Shown in pieces: positions 49,865 to 60,595 of a stretch of 64,000 bases of DNA. A program made the position numbers and the translations under genes. Positions within the stretch are counted from its first letter, which is position 1, and each line of letters starts with the position of its first letter. This DNA is from Peronospora farinosa. Taxonomy: Eukaryota > Oomycota > Peronosporomycetes > Peronosporales > Peronosporaceae. The notes beneath the pieces are model-generated. The model did no database searches and was not told the origin of the DNA. It saw only the letters and a program-made list of their open reading frames with translations. The stretch is taken from NCBI GenBank assembly GCA_947646735.1, contig CANTFK010000980.1, positions 372,001 through 436,000 of the forward strand. The letters run 5' to 3'.

Positions 49865-51508
49865 TTACGGCTGCCCCGTCGAGCCGTCCAGGAACTCGAG
49901 GTGTGTGGCCCTGGGCTCCAGCTGCCAGTTCTGACGGATGTGGTCCTCGTTCCAAAACTTAGTGAGGTGACGCTGGCCTGAATCACACAGGATTGTTACG
50001 ATAGTATGACCCGGCCCGAGCTTGCGGGCGGCGCGCACAGCTGCGACGCAATTGAGGCCACTGGAGCTTCCTACAAAGATGCCTTCTTCACGTAATAAGA
50101 AGCGTGACATCTCTACCATCTCCTGATCCGTTACTTTGAAGGCATCATCAATCTTGGCGAGCATAAAGTTTTGTGTTAAACGGTCGATGCCCACACCTTC
50201 AGCGATGGTGTCGTATCTGGAGAGATGATACGAGAAAAGTTGTAGAGCAGATTCAGTGAGGCTGCACTTGGTAGGAACATAGGAAAAAATACCATCTTAC
50301 CGGTGTCGACGCACTTTGGTCTCAGCCTGTTGCGAAGCATAACAAATATTGCTTCGAACCTAAGGCCATGACGAGATTAAAAAAGAGCGGCCAAAATTTC
50401 TGTGGACAAGAGGTGTACCTTGTTGTACAAACTGGAACCTGGAGGGTCAGCAAGAAATACCTGTACATCGGGGTTCTGCTTCTTTAAATATGCCGACGTT
50501 CCTGCGATGGTGCCTCCAGTGCCTGAAGTGAAGCACAAGATGCGATCAAAACCATACTTCACAAAATGAATAAAAAAAGAGACTCACCTGCTGCCATCAC
50601 AAAAGCGTCCACCGTTCCATTCGTCTGGCGCCAAATTTCCGGACCAGTTGTGGTGTAGTGGCTGTCAAAGTTAGCCGTATTCTCAAATTGGTCGGAGAAG
50701 TATCCTCCTGAAAATATTAGCAAAACCGGGGTCTTAGCACAGCTACGTGAACCAATGCAAACACCGATTATCACCTCACCTTCAATGCTACGTGCCAACC
50801 GCTTGGCTTCGTTCACGTAATGCTTAGCGTTCACGATGGACGCCGGTTTCACCAGCACGACCTCAGCACCAAGCTTCACCAAAAGCTGACTCTTTTCCTT
50901 TGCTTGGTCATCCGGCATCACAATAAGGCATCTATATCCTCGAGCTGACAGCATCAATACCGCCATACAGCGTTAGCAACAGACAACGCGACGACCTCGG
51001 TATTGGTCATTCCCAGCAGGACGATTCGCCAACCTCTTGCCATTAGCGACAGACTGATGCCCGTGCTTCCCGACGTCCCCTCCACGATAGTGCCTCCCTC
51101 TTTCAACAGTCCTCGGGACTCAGCATCCTCCACAATTCTCTTTGCAACTCGATCCTTCGAACTTCCACCCGGATTCAAAAATTCAGCCTTCGCCTGATGA
51201 CATCAAACAATAAGGACAGGAGCAATTAGCAACTGACATCAAAACACACTGCATCATTGTCCAGTTCAACACTGTACCAGAATCTTGCAGCCCGTGACCT
51301 TGGACAAACTGGTGAGCTCCACAAGTGGCGTGTTCCCTACGAGACCCGGGAAGCCAGCCAAGTACTTGTTCTTCTTGGATTTTGTGCAATAAACTCGGTC
51401 CCAACACGCTTCACCGTTCACTATCAGCTCCACGACTTTCCACAGAGATAATGACGTCACAGTGATACACAGACCCCAACGCCAGAGCGACGTGCTTCCG
51501 CTCTCCAT
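49865..51508 (-). CDS. PLP-dependent cysteine synthase-like enzyme, membrane-anchored
   Basis: Fold-type II PLP enzyme of the cysteine synthase / cystathionine beta-synthase group. Start ATG at 51508. The N-terminus has a hydrophobic segment (about residues 8-28, [20 protein letters not shown]), as in the yeast outer-mitochondrial-membrane Mcy1 type. Catalytic core: [20 protein letters not shown] with the Schiff-base lysine, the substrate loop [11 protein letters not shown], and the phosphate-binding GTGGTIAGT near 50525. The end has [12 protein letters not shown] and [11 protein letters not shown]. Six or seven exons; stop at 49865. There are no CBS domains, so classical CBS is unlikely. The exact substrate is not decided by sequence. 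Confidence 0.85.
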
Positions 51509-51618
51509 CAGGAGCAGTTCAATTGTGACGCGCTCAACTGCCACCACATATTATTGTCGAATTAAATTGGTCTTTTAAATTTCGTCACAACTTTCCAGCC
51601 AATCAAATAACTTTGACT

Positions 51619-54399
51619 TCATCTTGTCGACTCGCTGAGCTTAGCAAGACCTTCCTGCAGCTTGTTGCAACGATTGACATCCAGCCCGAGCACCGTCAGC
51701 TCTCTGTTACATATGCAACCATATAATTCTCATCAGTAGCAGTAGAATGAAACCCAACCAGCACCACTTTAGCACACTTACCGCTGAATCTCTTCAAGAT
51801 CAAGCAGCAACTGCATGCGCATTTTCTCCGTGTCCGAGACGGCGTCGTTTGCCAAAGCAGAGTGGGATCCAGAGTGCCGTTGCAGCTTGCGACTTTTCAG
51901 CGATTCTTCTAACTCAGCAGCCGACCGCAACAGCTCCGACGATAGTGTTGAGTATATCGTACAAACGTCTTCCACAATGGCCTGCAGAAAATTCTGTCTT
52001 TTGCTCGCATCAAAGTGAACACCCCACTTCTCCAAAAATTCCTGCATTGGTCTGCAAACGAACAAAAAGTAAGAACGCGTTAGCTCTCGTTGCCACTATC
52101 AACACAGCTGGCGGACTTAGTTGTACCGGATGATGCTGGGTACATATGTCGACGGGGTTGTTGGTGGAGGTTTGTTTGTCATCTGATACTGGCCCTTCAC
52201 CGTGCTGTCGTGACAGAGGTAGTAAACGAAATTTAGCTTTATGCTCGATTGTGCTCTTGAAAATGCGACATGGCGTACCGGATTGCTGGAAGAACCTTCT
52301 TGCAATCTGCAGCAACCATTGTGACAGCAGCGGACCAGCAACTTGTCTCAAGTTCTGCTAGTGATGCAAGCGGCTGTAGCAAAAGTGGCATTTGTCTTAG
52401 TTAGAGTGAGGGCTAGCACTATCACGCAGCAAAAAACATACCTCTTGGAAGAGTTCGTTCACGAAGGCTTGGCTATCGTCTGTGAAGTCGCCAACGTGAT
52501 TCCTCACAATAGCTAACAGATCTTGAGAAATCTGAGCGGCACAACAGCAGCAGATCAATCACCATGTATCCATCGATAATCGGCCACAACGCACATCATC
52601 AATCACTCACCTTTTTGTAAAGCACGCGAAAGTCGCTTCCAGCAAGCAATAGATCTCCTTCCGTACTCAAACAACAAAGCGGCACAGAACAAAAATCTAC
52701 CTTGGTTCCACTGTTAAGGACCCTGACGGCATTCTGCAACGGCTCCTTCCATATGCCAATATAGTACGCAAAAAGCTGTATGCTAAGTTTGCAGAAGTTG
52801 GGAAGCAGAGGTGCCAGGAAGATGCACTCACTCCAGCACTCTTGAAGCGCTTTCCACAAACACTTTGAGTTCTCGAACCCTAATGTCGATGTGTCAGCAA
52901 CGATGGACACACTGCCGTATAGTGAATCCAACGAGGCCAAATCTTCACGTTTCAACCCAAAAGACTTTTCTACACTTGAAGCGAGTTGAGATGCTCGAAG
53001 CTGGAAGTATACGTCGATGTTCCACTTTTCCTTGAACTCCACCACACTCTCATGAGACCGGAAGCGACTTTTCATGATCTCGCTTTTGCAGAAGCGCTCC
53101 TCGATATCAGCTAGAAAACGCATGCTTATAGTGTAGCTTTGGTGGAAGCGTTCCGGGTCAGCTGCCTGGAAAATGATGCCGTATTTTGTTGATAAAATCT
53201 CCTGCAAAGGCTTCCAAATTGCGTTCCCGAGAATATCTACTGAGCAGTTACTCTCGCCCTGACAAACAGACAATGCAAGTGTGCCCGCAAACTTGCTCGT
53301 AATGAAGTACAAAATGGACTCATAGATCTGTGGTAAGCCCTCGCACGAACCACGAGCTCGGCCATCCAGCTTTCCACGCATAAGATGTTCCTCTGCAAAT
53401 GGCTGAACAAGCAGACGACCAATCATTTCTTCTGGAATATGGCTTTTGTCAAGTAGCACATATGCTCTCAGCAAATAGCTCAAAGTGAGCTCGCTAATCG
53501 CATGGTCGCGGTTGTAATACGTATCGGGAAGAATTTCAGCCACAAATTCCGTCTCTAGGCGACGAAGAAGTGTCTTTTCAACGATCGCTAGACGCTTCTC
53601 CTCTTTCTATACAGCGCATGCTCAAAGTGAGTTACTCACGACGCAACAAACCATCCGTTTCAGCATGTCTATTACCTGAATTGTGGCAACGTGCATGCCG
53701 TCCAAGAATTCTAGATCCAATTGCACAAAAATCTGCGCTGCTCGTTCCAATCTCGCGCAACCTTCAGCAGCGCTCGTTGCATGTAGTCGTTTCTTCACTT
53801 GTTCAAAGTTCTCAAAATCATCGTCACTGTCCTCATCGAAGTCAGTGGGTCCGTCTTTGTCCAAGCTCGACTCCTCGTCATCACCTTCAATTGGTGACCC
53901 AATCTCCAGTAGATCTTCCAGCAGCAGCAATTTCTCAGAGATTTTAATACTGGACTGCAGGTCCTTTTCCTGTTGTTGCAACTCATTTGCAATCTGCAAT
54001 TGTGTCTGGATCTTGTTTTGCAATGCGCTCTACAGAACGCACTCAAGAAAACGCAAAAGGGTCACATTGTCGCTGCTCTTCACCTCCTCCATAACAATAG
54101 CCACGTACCAGAGCTTCTTGCACTTCACTTACACGCTTGAGAACCGCCAAAATGGGTGCATGTACGCTAGCAACCGCCTCGTCTACACCCTTGAGCTTAG
54201 ACGAGAGCTGCAGGAACTCGGCGTAATCTTCATTGATAATGGCCACGAGCTGGTTCTCTAGCGCCATTTGGAAGTGTCTCAAATCCTGATAAATCGTCTC
54301 CATGGGGCTATGTACTCGACAGTCCTCTAAAAAGGTCGCTACTTCGAAAACGTCTACAGAAAAAGCCTCCTCCTCGAAGCAGTACTTGCCCAGCACCAT
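51619..54399 (-). CDS. COG2: COG2, Golgi tethering complex subunit (intact copy)
   Basis: Eight exons (54399-54109, 54029-53676, 53606-52611, 52531-52442, 52373-52279, 52204-52127, 52051-51782, 51703-51619) sum to 753 codons and join in phase to 752 residues, close to the animal COG2 length. The N-terminus has FLQLSSKLKGVDEAV and a helical bundle. The C-terminal exons carry TNKPPPTTPSTYV and the LQLALD-like MQLLLDLEEIQREL, matching the conserved COG2 tail. COG2 is part of lobe A of the COG complex, needed for retrograde intra-Golgi transport. This is the only complete copy in the window; exons 5-8 are unique to it. Confidence 0.93.
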
Positions 54400-54550
54400 C
54401 GTCGTTGTGTATTACCCAAATCAAAAAATGGAGTGTCCTTTTTTAAAACAAAACGTACCCAAATATGGTTATTGAAGTTCCCAAATTTACAAGTAGAGGA
54501 ATTGTCCTGACCCTGCATGCATTAATCTCCTTCTCCTGTTGTCATACAAA
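54400..54550. promoter_or_regulatory. Shared divergent promoter region of COG2 and Fab1 (copy D)
   Basis: 151 bases between the two start codons, very similar to 16017-16167 and 1774-1924. The near-identity across copies fits either constraint or recent duplication; the flanking exons are just as similar, so recency is enough. Confidence 0.6.
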
Positions 54551-57500
54551 ATGGAAGACGAAGAACAACACGTACAGTCAATGCCAAACCAACATCTAGA
54601 CCGAGATCCATCGCGGTACGAAGTTTAGAGAGTTTTCTCCTGGAATTTATCAGTAAAAACGAATCTTCCCATTCTATTTGGTCCTTCTCTAGCTTGACAA
54701 CGTTCCCAATGCCCGGATTCTTGGCCTCTACATTCCAGGTGAGCCTTTGCTTCATATGGCGATGATACTCTTGCTGTAAAGACAGCAAGTTATTAGTTGC
54801 TGCAGCAATAATTCACAATATTTGGTGCTTTTTTGGGGTCACAATTGGGTTAAAAGGCATCGAATGATGATGCGGAGAATGGGGACGATGCTCAAACTGT
54901 TGCTGGTATATTGCAATCGATTCAGTTTTGTTTATTATCATGACAAACTTATAAACGTAATCTGGTATTGCTTAGCGTCTCCAGTCAAGATACGTCCTCC
55001 TCCTATGTCAACTGGCAATCAGTATTGGATGCCGGACCACCTCTGCAAGGTGAGACTGTTTGAGAGTAACAACTGCTACTTATTATGGTATGTTTGAACT
55101 TGATTTGATGGTTTCTCGCTTGTGTCTACACAGGTATGCTATGACTGCTCTGCAGCATTCTCTCTCTTCCGACGTCGTCACCATTGCCGACTGTGCGGGC
55201 AAATCTTTTGTCACGAGTGCAGCAACCACTTTATTGATGGTACACCTCACAGGTTTCCAGGTATCGTTCGAGTGTGTAAGTTCTGCTTCCAATTTGCAGA
55301 CGCAGCTGGTGGGAAGAAGAAGATAGATGAAAGCGAACAAAGACTTAACTCGAGCGAAAGTTTGGATGGAAATGAGACGTCGAGAAATTCTTTGTCTGGT
55401 CGGTTTGACCGTTTGTCACGCCGGTTGAGTGGGGAAGTTGGCTCTACAAAGCCATCGCCCCTTATATTTGGTCCATCGGCTGATCCGATCGAGGAACCGA
55501 TGTTGTCATTGTCACCTATCGACTCGAACACAAGTGATGTTACAGGCTTGGATCAACTGACGGACGTAGCATGCCTTACAACCGAGTCTATCGATTTATA
55601 TGAGGAATCTGATAGCGTCGATACTCGCCGGAATTTCCGCCCACAAGTACGAACTAGAATACGACATTCTAGCGCAGAATTGCTGGGTGCAATCGAAAAT
55701 GGTAGACTGGACACAGAAGTGTTGGCTTTTCACAATTGGGTAAAGAATGTTTCGGCTGACAACGAGGTCTCAACTGTTTCGGAAAAGACGGCGAGGGAAA
55801 TCAATACCCGTAACGGTAATAACCTTTACACACAGCGAGACATCGCGTTAGATAAACATATGGTAAGGAAGCGAAAAATTGATGACAGTAACCATTGCTG
55901 ATGACTATCTTGACGTTTGCAATGTAGCAAAGGGCTCACAAGCAAATTCGTGACGGCATTCAGCATTTTGCATCATCCGTCGCGAATAGTTTGCCAGAGT
56001 CTGAATTCATTGGTCTGGATTATTTGGTGAAAACCTTGGAAGACATTGCATTTGTTGTGACGGGACATTTGCTTTTCAGTATGAATTTTCGCACTATTAG
56101 TGGTTTCAACTACGCACACCTCGTGAAAGTGAAAAGCATTGCAGTCGGAGCGACTGTGCAGACAAACAAGAAGGAGCCGAGCTACAGTTTCAAATGGCTC
56201 GCTGGCACTGTGTGTCGCAAGCACTTAAGCCACAAGCAAATGGCGCGCCAAGTCGAAAACCCTCGTATCTTGCTGTTTGCTTGTGGAATAAGCTACGATC
56301 GCTCGAACGGCATTGGGCGAATGAGCTCATTAGACACGTTGATGGAGCAGGAAAAAAATTACATGGCCATTTTGGTAGAAAAGATATCGGAATTAGAGCC
56401 CGATGTGATTTTTGTGGAAAAAACTGTGTCAAGGCATGCTCAAGAGCTGTTATGTGAACGCCGGATATCGATCGTGCTTAATGTCAAGAGTGAATTATTA
56501 CACCGAATTGCTCGCCATACTGGAGCTGAGGTCTTAACATCCGTAGATCATGTGGATAAAGCGGATCCTGCACAAGTCATCGGCAGCTGCCGTTCATTCA
56601 CGGTGAAGTCGATCCCGGTAGTTCCGGAACCGGGGCTGATACCAACGAAAAAATCATCGCAGGCACCAGCAGGTGTGTTTTTGAAAGCACCTGCGGTTCC
56701 AAGCCGTTTGCGAACGGACACTTACCTGTACTTAGACGGATGTGATCCGCTAAACGGTTGCACAGTGTTAATTACTGGGCCATCAAAGCAGACATTACGT
56801 CTACTAAAGCAGCTGACCCGAGCCGTGCTATCGATGACATATCAATTGCTTTTAGAGGCTCACGTTTTATCCGATCTTAACTTGAACAATGATATGTCAT
56901 TCAGCGAAAATGCAGCGCTTACTGATGAGCAACGTACTACCTGGTGTACAACATCCACTTTACGTGTTCGTGATCCTGGATCTCTGGACCCTCATTACCA
57001 TCAATGCGTCGAAGCCAAGCATCTTCGCATTACAGCCTGCTCGGATGACGATGTATCGTTTGGCAACTTTCTCAACCAAGAATTGGCAGCCCTCTCCCTA
57101 AAATGTCAAGTACGTGATTGTGTTGGCGATATATTCATACGTTTATGCTTGAGCGACTGACTGTAACTTGTGACTTGTTATGCTGATACGTTCTTGTAGA
57201 GTGTCAAATGCAACTATTTAATGGCAGATCACGTTCATTCGTTTAGTTGCCGGATGGGAACGATAACAATTTCATTCGAAGAACTGCCGGATCAAAACAA
57301 ACAGCCGTTATCGTTGTCAGTAAGTAATGTGAGCGACGTTGGGGGCACGGATAAATCGTTCTGCTCGATGAGCGAGCTCTCACTATCAATGCGTTCCGAA
57401 AGAAACACCAACATGCGTGCGATAATGACGCCAGAATCCGTTCTTCATACATCCGGGAATGATAACGAAACTGTGATATCGGTGGAGAACGGATATCCTA

Positions 57501-60053
57501 CAGTGATATTTTGGCGATGGTGTCGTGGATGTAATGGTGTGATTACGCCTTTTATGCCGTTGGAAAAGTACATTTACAAGTACTCGTTTGCCAGATTCTT
57601 GGAAGTCCTCTTTTCGGAAGCAGAACGATCTGTGCTACCGAATTCATCAAGCACAACGTGTACGCACGTCTCGATGGAGTCACACGTGCTTTTCTTGAAT
57701 ATTGGTAAGTCCGTGGCACGCTTTGATTTCTCAAAGCAGGTCTCGCTTCGTCTTAGCCATTCAGAGTTAAAGCACGGCAATGGCCATCGTCAGTTATGTA
57801 TCAAAATGGAGCAGGCGGTTTTGAAGAAGGAAGTTACGGCTCGTCTTGAAATCTTAAAAGGGCTCCTGAGGTCACTTATTAGTACTTTTACGGAGAAAGT
57901 CCAGGGAATCAATCAGGCAGTGGAAGCTTTTGAACGTACGGATAAGGGTTACCACGCTCGTATCATCCTTGAAGTCATGTGCATTTCTAAAATGGTAAAA
58001 AGCGGTGACGCCATTTTTTCCTACCAAATGGCGCGAATTGGTGAGAAAACAGTGGACAGTTTGGAACTTTGTGATATTACTCAAGCGCTGAGAATTTGTG
58101 ATGTTACTCAGCGTGCTTTGTACTTACTAGCATGCAAATGGGTTGCCTGCATGCTGCGCCTTCGCAAGTTGATTAAGAAACATCTTTCGACGGATACGGC
58201 TCCACCATCTCCAAATAGTAGGTCTTTTACTCTTCGAGGCATTAAGTTTCATCCTGCTATTTCTTTGTCGCCCATTACATCTTCACGGGTCGTAGAAGAA
58301 TCAACCCTGGCGCCAAGCATCATTGCGACAGAGTCCGACTGGAGTAAAGATACTGAGCAACTGCCTCGACACCGAAGTAATGGAGCTTTAAGTTCTGAGT
58401 CCGAATCGAGCACGGAAAAGGTGCTGGCATCTTCAACAACTATTGCTAGCACTGAATTATTCAAGAGACCATCATTACCATTCCCTGTCGTTGTCCACGG
58501 TAATGGAGATGGAAAAGAGGTGCGTAGTTGGTATTCATAGTTGACATGGCCATCTTTGTCATATTTTCTGTCGTGTTATTTTTCTGTAGGGCCCGCGGAA
58601 TGGATGGAAGGAAGCTTTGTGGGACCTTTACCGCGTTCTCGGACGAAGTGAACCAGGAAATGACTTCACGATTGACCTTCCTGAAGCACTGACTGCTGGC
58701 CACCCGAGTCTTCATCATCGTTCAAAATCTCGAGTGGTCCTGGTTGACGAGGCAAAACCAATTACAAGCATTGCTTACGCCTTATCGACAGATTCGTATG
58801 AAGAAGAGATGGACGGATGGAAACTACGTGTTCATAACGAAGCAGTCGAGTCAGTTGGTTTGCAAAAGCAAAAACGGGACGATGCAAGCGCGATGTCCAC
58901 AAACTGGTCTCTTGCCGCTCTCGAATCATCATTGAACGTGCCGTTTAAATTTGTGGCAGTGGAAATGCCGCTGCACTTATCACTCCTTTCAGGCAAATCA
59001 GCGTCAATGTTGTCCAACACGTGCTGGGAGATATCAACCGTTGCGTACTTCCCGCTCCAGGTAAGTTCATAGCAAAATCAACTGTGTGTTTGCTGTGACA
59101 ACTGACTTGACAACGTTGATGTTCGTGCTTAGTTTGAGGTCTTGCGCGAACTATTCTATGGTAGTCTTCAGAGATACGTGTTTTCAATATCTCATGTGGC
59201 AAGCTGGGACGCAAATGGTGGTAAATCGGGTGCCTCGTTTTACCGAACGTTAGATGACCGCTTTGTTGTTAAACACATTTCATCGACTGAAATGCAGGTG
59301 CGTATGTATACCTTGATCAGATTGGCCGGATAAACAAATGCTAACTAGATGGTGCTACGTGTTTGGTAGAGCTTCCTGGGCTGTCTTCCTGGGTACTTCA
59401 AATATATGGCAAGCATTTACTTTGACGGCCGGGCAAGCATATTGTCAAAGACCGTTGGACTCTACCAGACAACCACAATCCGAAAAGATACTGGGCAGAA
59501 GATGGTACACTACATCTGAGTCATGGAAAACGTGTTCTACCAAAAGCAGCTTACACGAACCTATGATCTCAAAGGAAGTTCTCGGAACCGATTTATTGGA
59601 CCGCAATCGACCTCAGAAGTTCTTCAAAATGGCAACCGTGCTCTTCTTGATGGTAACTTCTTAGAGTTCACCAAAGGTCATCCTTTGGGCATACTCGCAG
59701 AGGATCATCGTTTGATACTAAAAGCGGTGAAGAATGATACTGCATTTCTCTGCTCTATCAACATCGTGGACTACTCGATGGTTGTGGGGCTAAGCTATCC
59801 ACATGACGATACTGGAGACCAGATGGAGAGCCCGTCGGAAATGACTGTTGGCATCGTTGACTACCTACGTCAATTTGATTTAATAAAGCGTGTGGAGAGT
59901 GTTGGCAAGTCTGTCGGTATGATTGCTGGACAATCTTCTCCCACAATCATTGAACCAGGTCTTTATGGAAAACGATTTCAAGACGCCATACGCCGGTACT
60001 TTATGCCCGTAACTCCAATCTCGTCCGGCACCAATGACGATATCGAAGACTAA
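54551..60053 (+). pseudogene. Fab1/PIKfyve-type FYVE lipid kinase with one stop codon (copy delta)
   Basis: Ten exons (54551-54615, 54693-54738, 54857-54905, 54976-55049, 55134-55862, 55928-57109, 57200-58519, 58590-59060, 59133-59297, 59370-60053) sum to 4785 bases, 1595 codons, all in phase. The FYVE finger spans exons 4-5 (WMPDHLCK, then VCYDC and RRRHHCRLCGQIFC). Exon 6 is the chaperonin-like domain (KNPKILL-type VENPRILLFACGIS). Exons 9-10 are the PIP-kinase domain with DLKGSSRNR, INIVDYSMVV and GKRFQDAI. The single defect is TGA at 59517-59519, where copies beta and gamma have TGC (Cys). The family makes PI(3,5)P2 at endosomes and vacuoles. This is the least damaged copy; the stop could be a base error. 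Confidence 0.88.
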
Positions 60054-60590
60054 GCTACGATAGGATATGTGGACTGCCAAGTGAAGATGTCGAAAGAGAG
60101 GCAAGTGTTTGGCTGGTCGTGTCGATAAAATGTTCAATCGGCACAATCAGCGGCAAAGCGGGAACTGAGCTGCATACCGCATGCAGTTTTGCGAATTCCT
60201 TTGTCACGAAGTTTACACTGCGAAAACACGTCTATGGTGTGATCTACGAAGAACGTGCAATTGCGCCTGTTGAATTCATGGGTGACTTGCGTTATGAAGG
60301 CGAAGGCTGGACCATTAAGCTTGAGGTATGTATCAACTAGACACGTAAGTAGGTAAGACAGTATCACTTCTTGGCATTAGTTCGCACTTAAGGAAAGTTA
60401 TCATTAGTTAAGGAGTATCATTTTAAGAAGGCTCTACTATAATCATAATGTAGAAAGTAACATCTAGTAAGTCAATCAGAATAGAAGAATGCCTTATATC
60501 TTGGTCTCAGTATGATGTCACATACAACCAATCAATTCATTTACAAATAGATAATTCTTGTCATTTCTTCTTTCTGATTCTCAGCTGAAA
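60054..60590 (+). other. Exon-like stretch and AT-rich spacer before CRN-3
   Basis: Right after the Fab1 stop an open plus-strand frame (about 60054-60336) reads coding-like, with FVTKFTLRKHVYGVIYEER and GDLRYEGEGWTIKLE, then a perfect GTATGT donor. An ATG at 60087 could be linked to it by a GC-AG intron. No next exon was found. The remaining 250 bases are AT-rich CRN upstream sequence. Confidence 0.4.
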
Positions 60591-60595
60591 ACAAA

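Noticed and set aside
59517..59519. TGA in Fab1-delta read as selenocysteine, since other copies have Cys (TGC) there and PSTK is encoded nearby
   Set aside because: Fab1/PIKfyve is not a known selenoprotein family, the position is not a redox site, and I saw no SECIS-like element; a plain nonsense change or base error is simpler.
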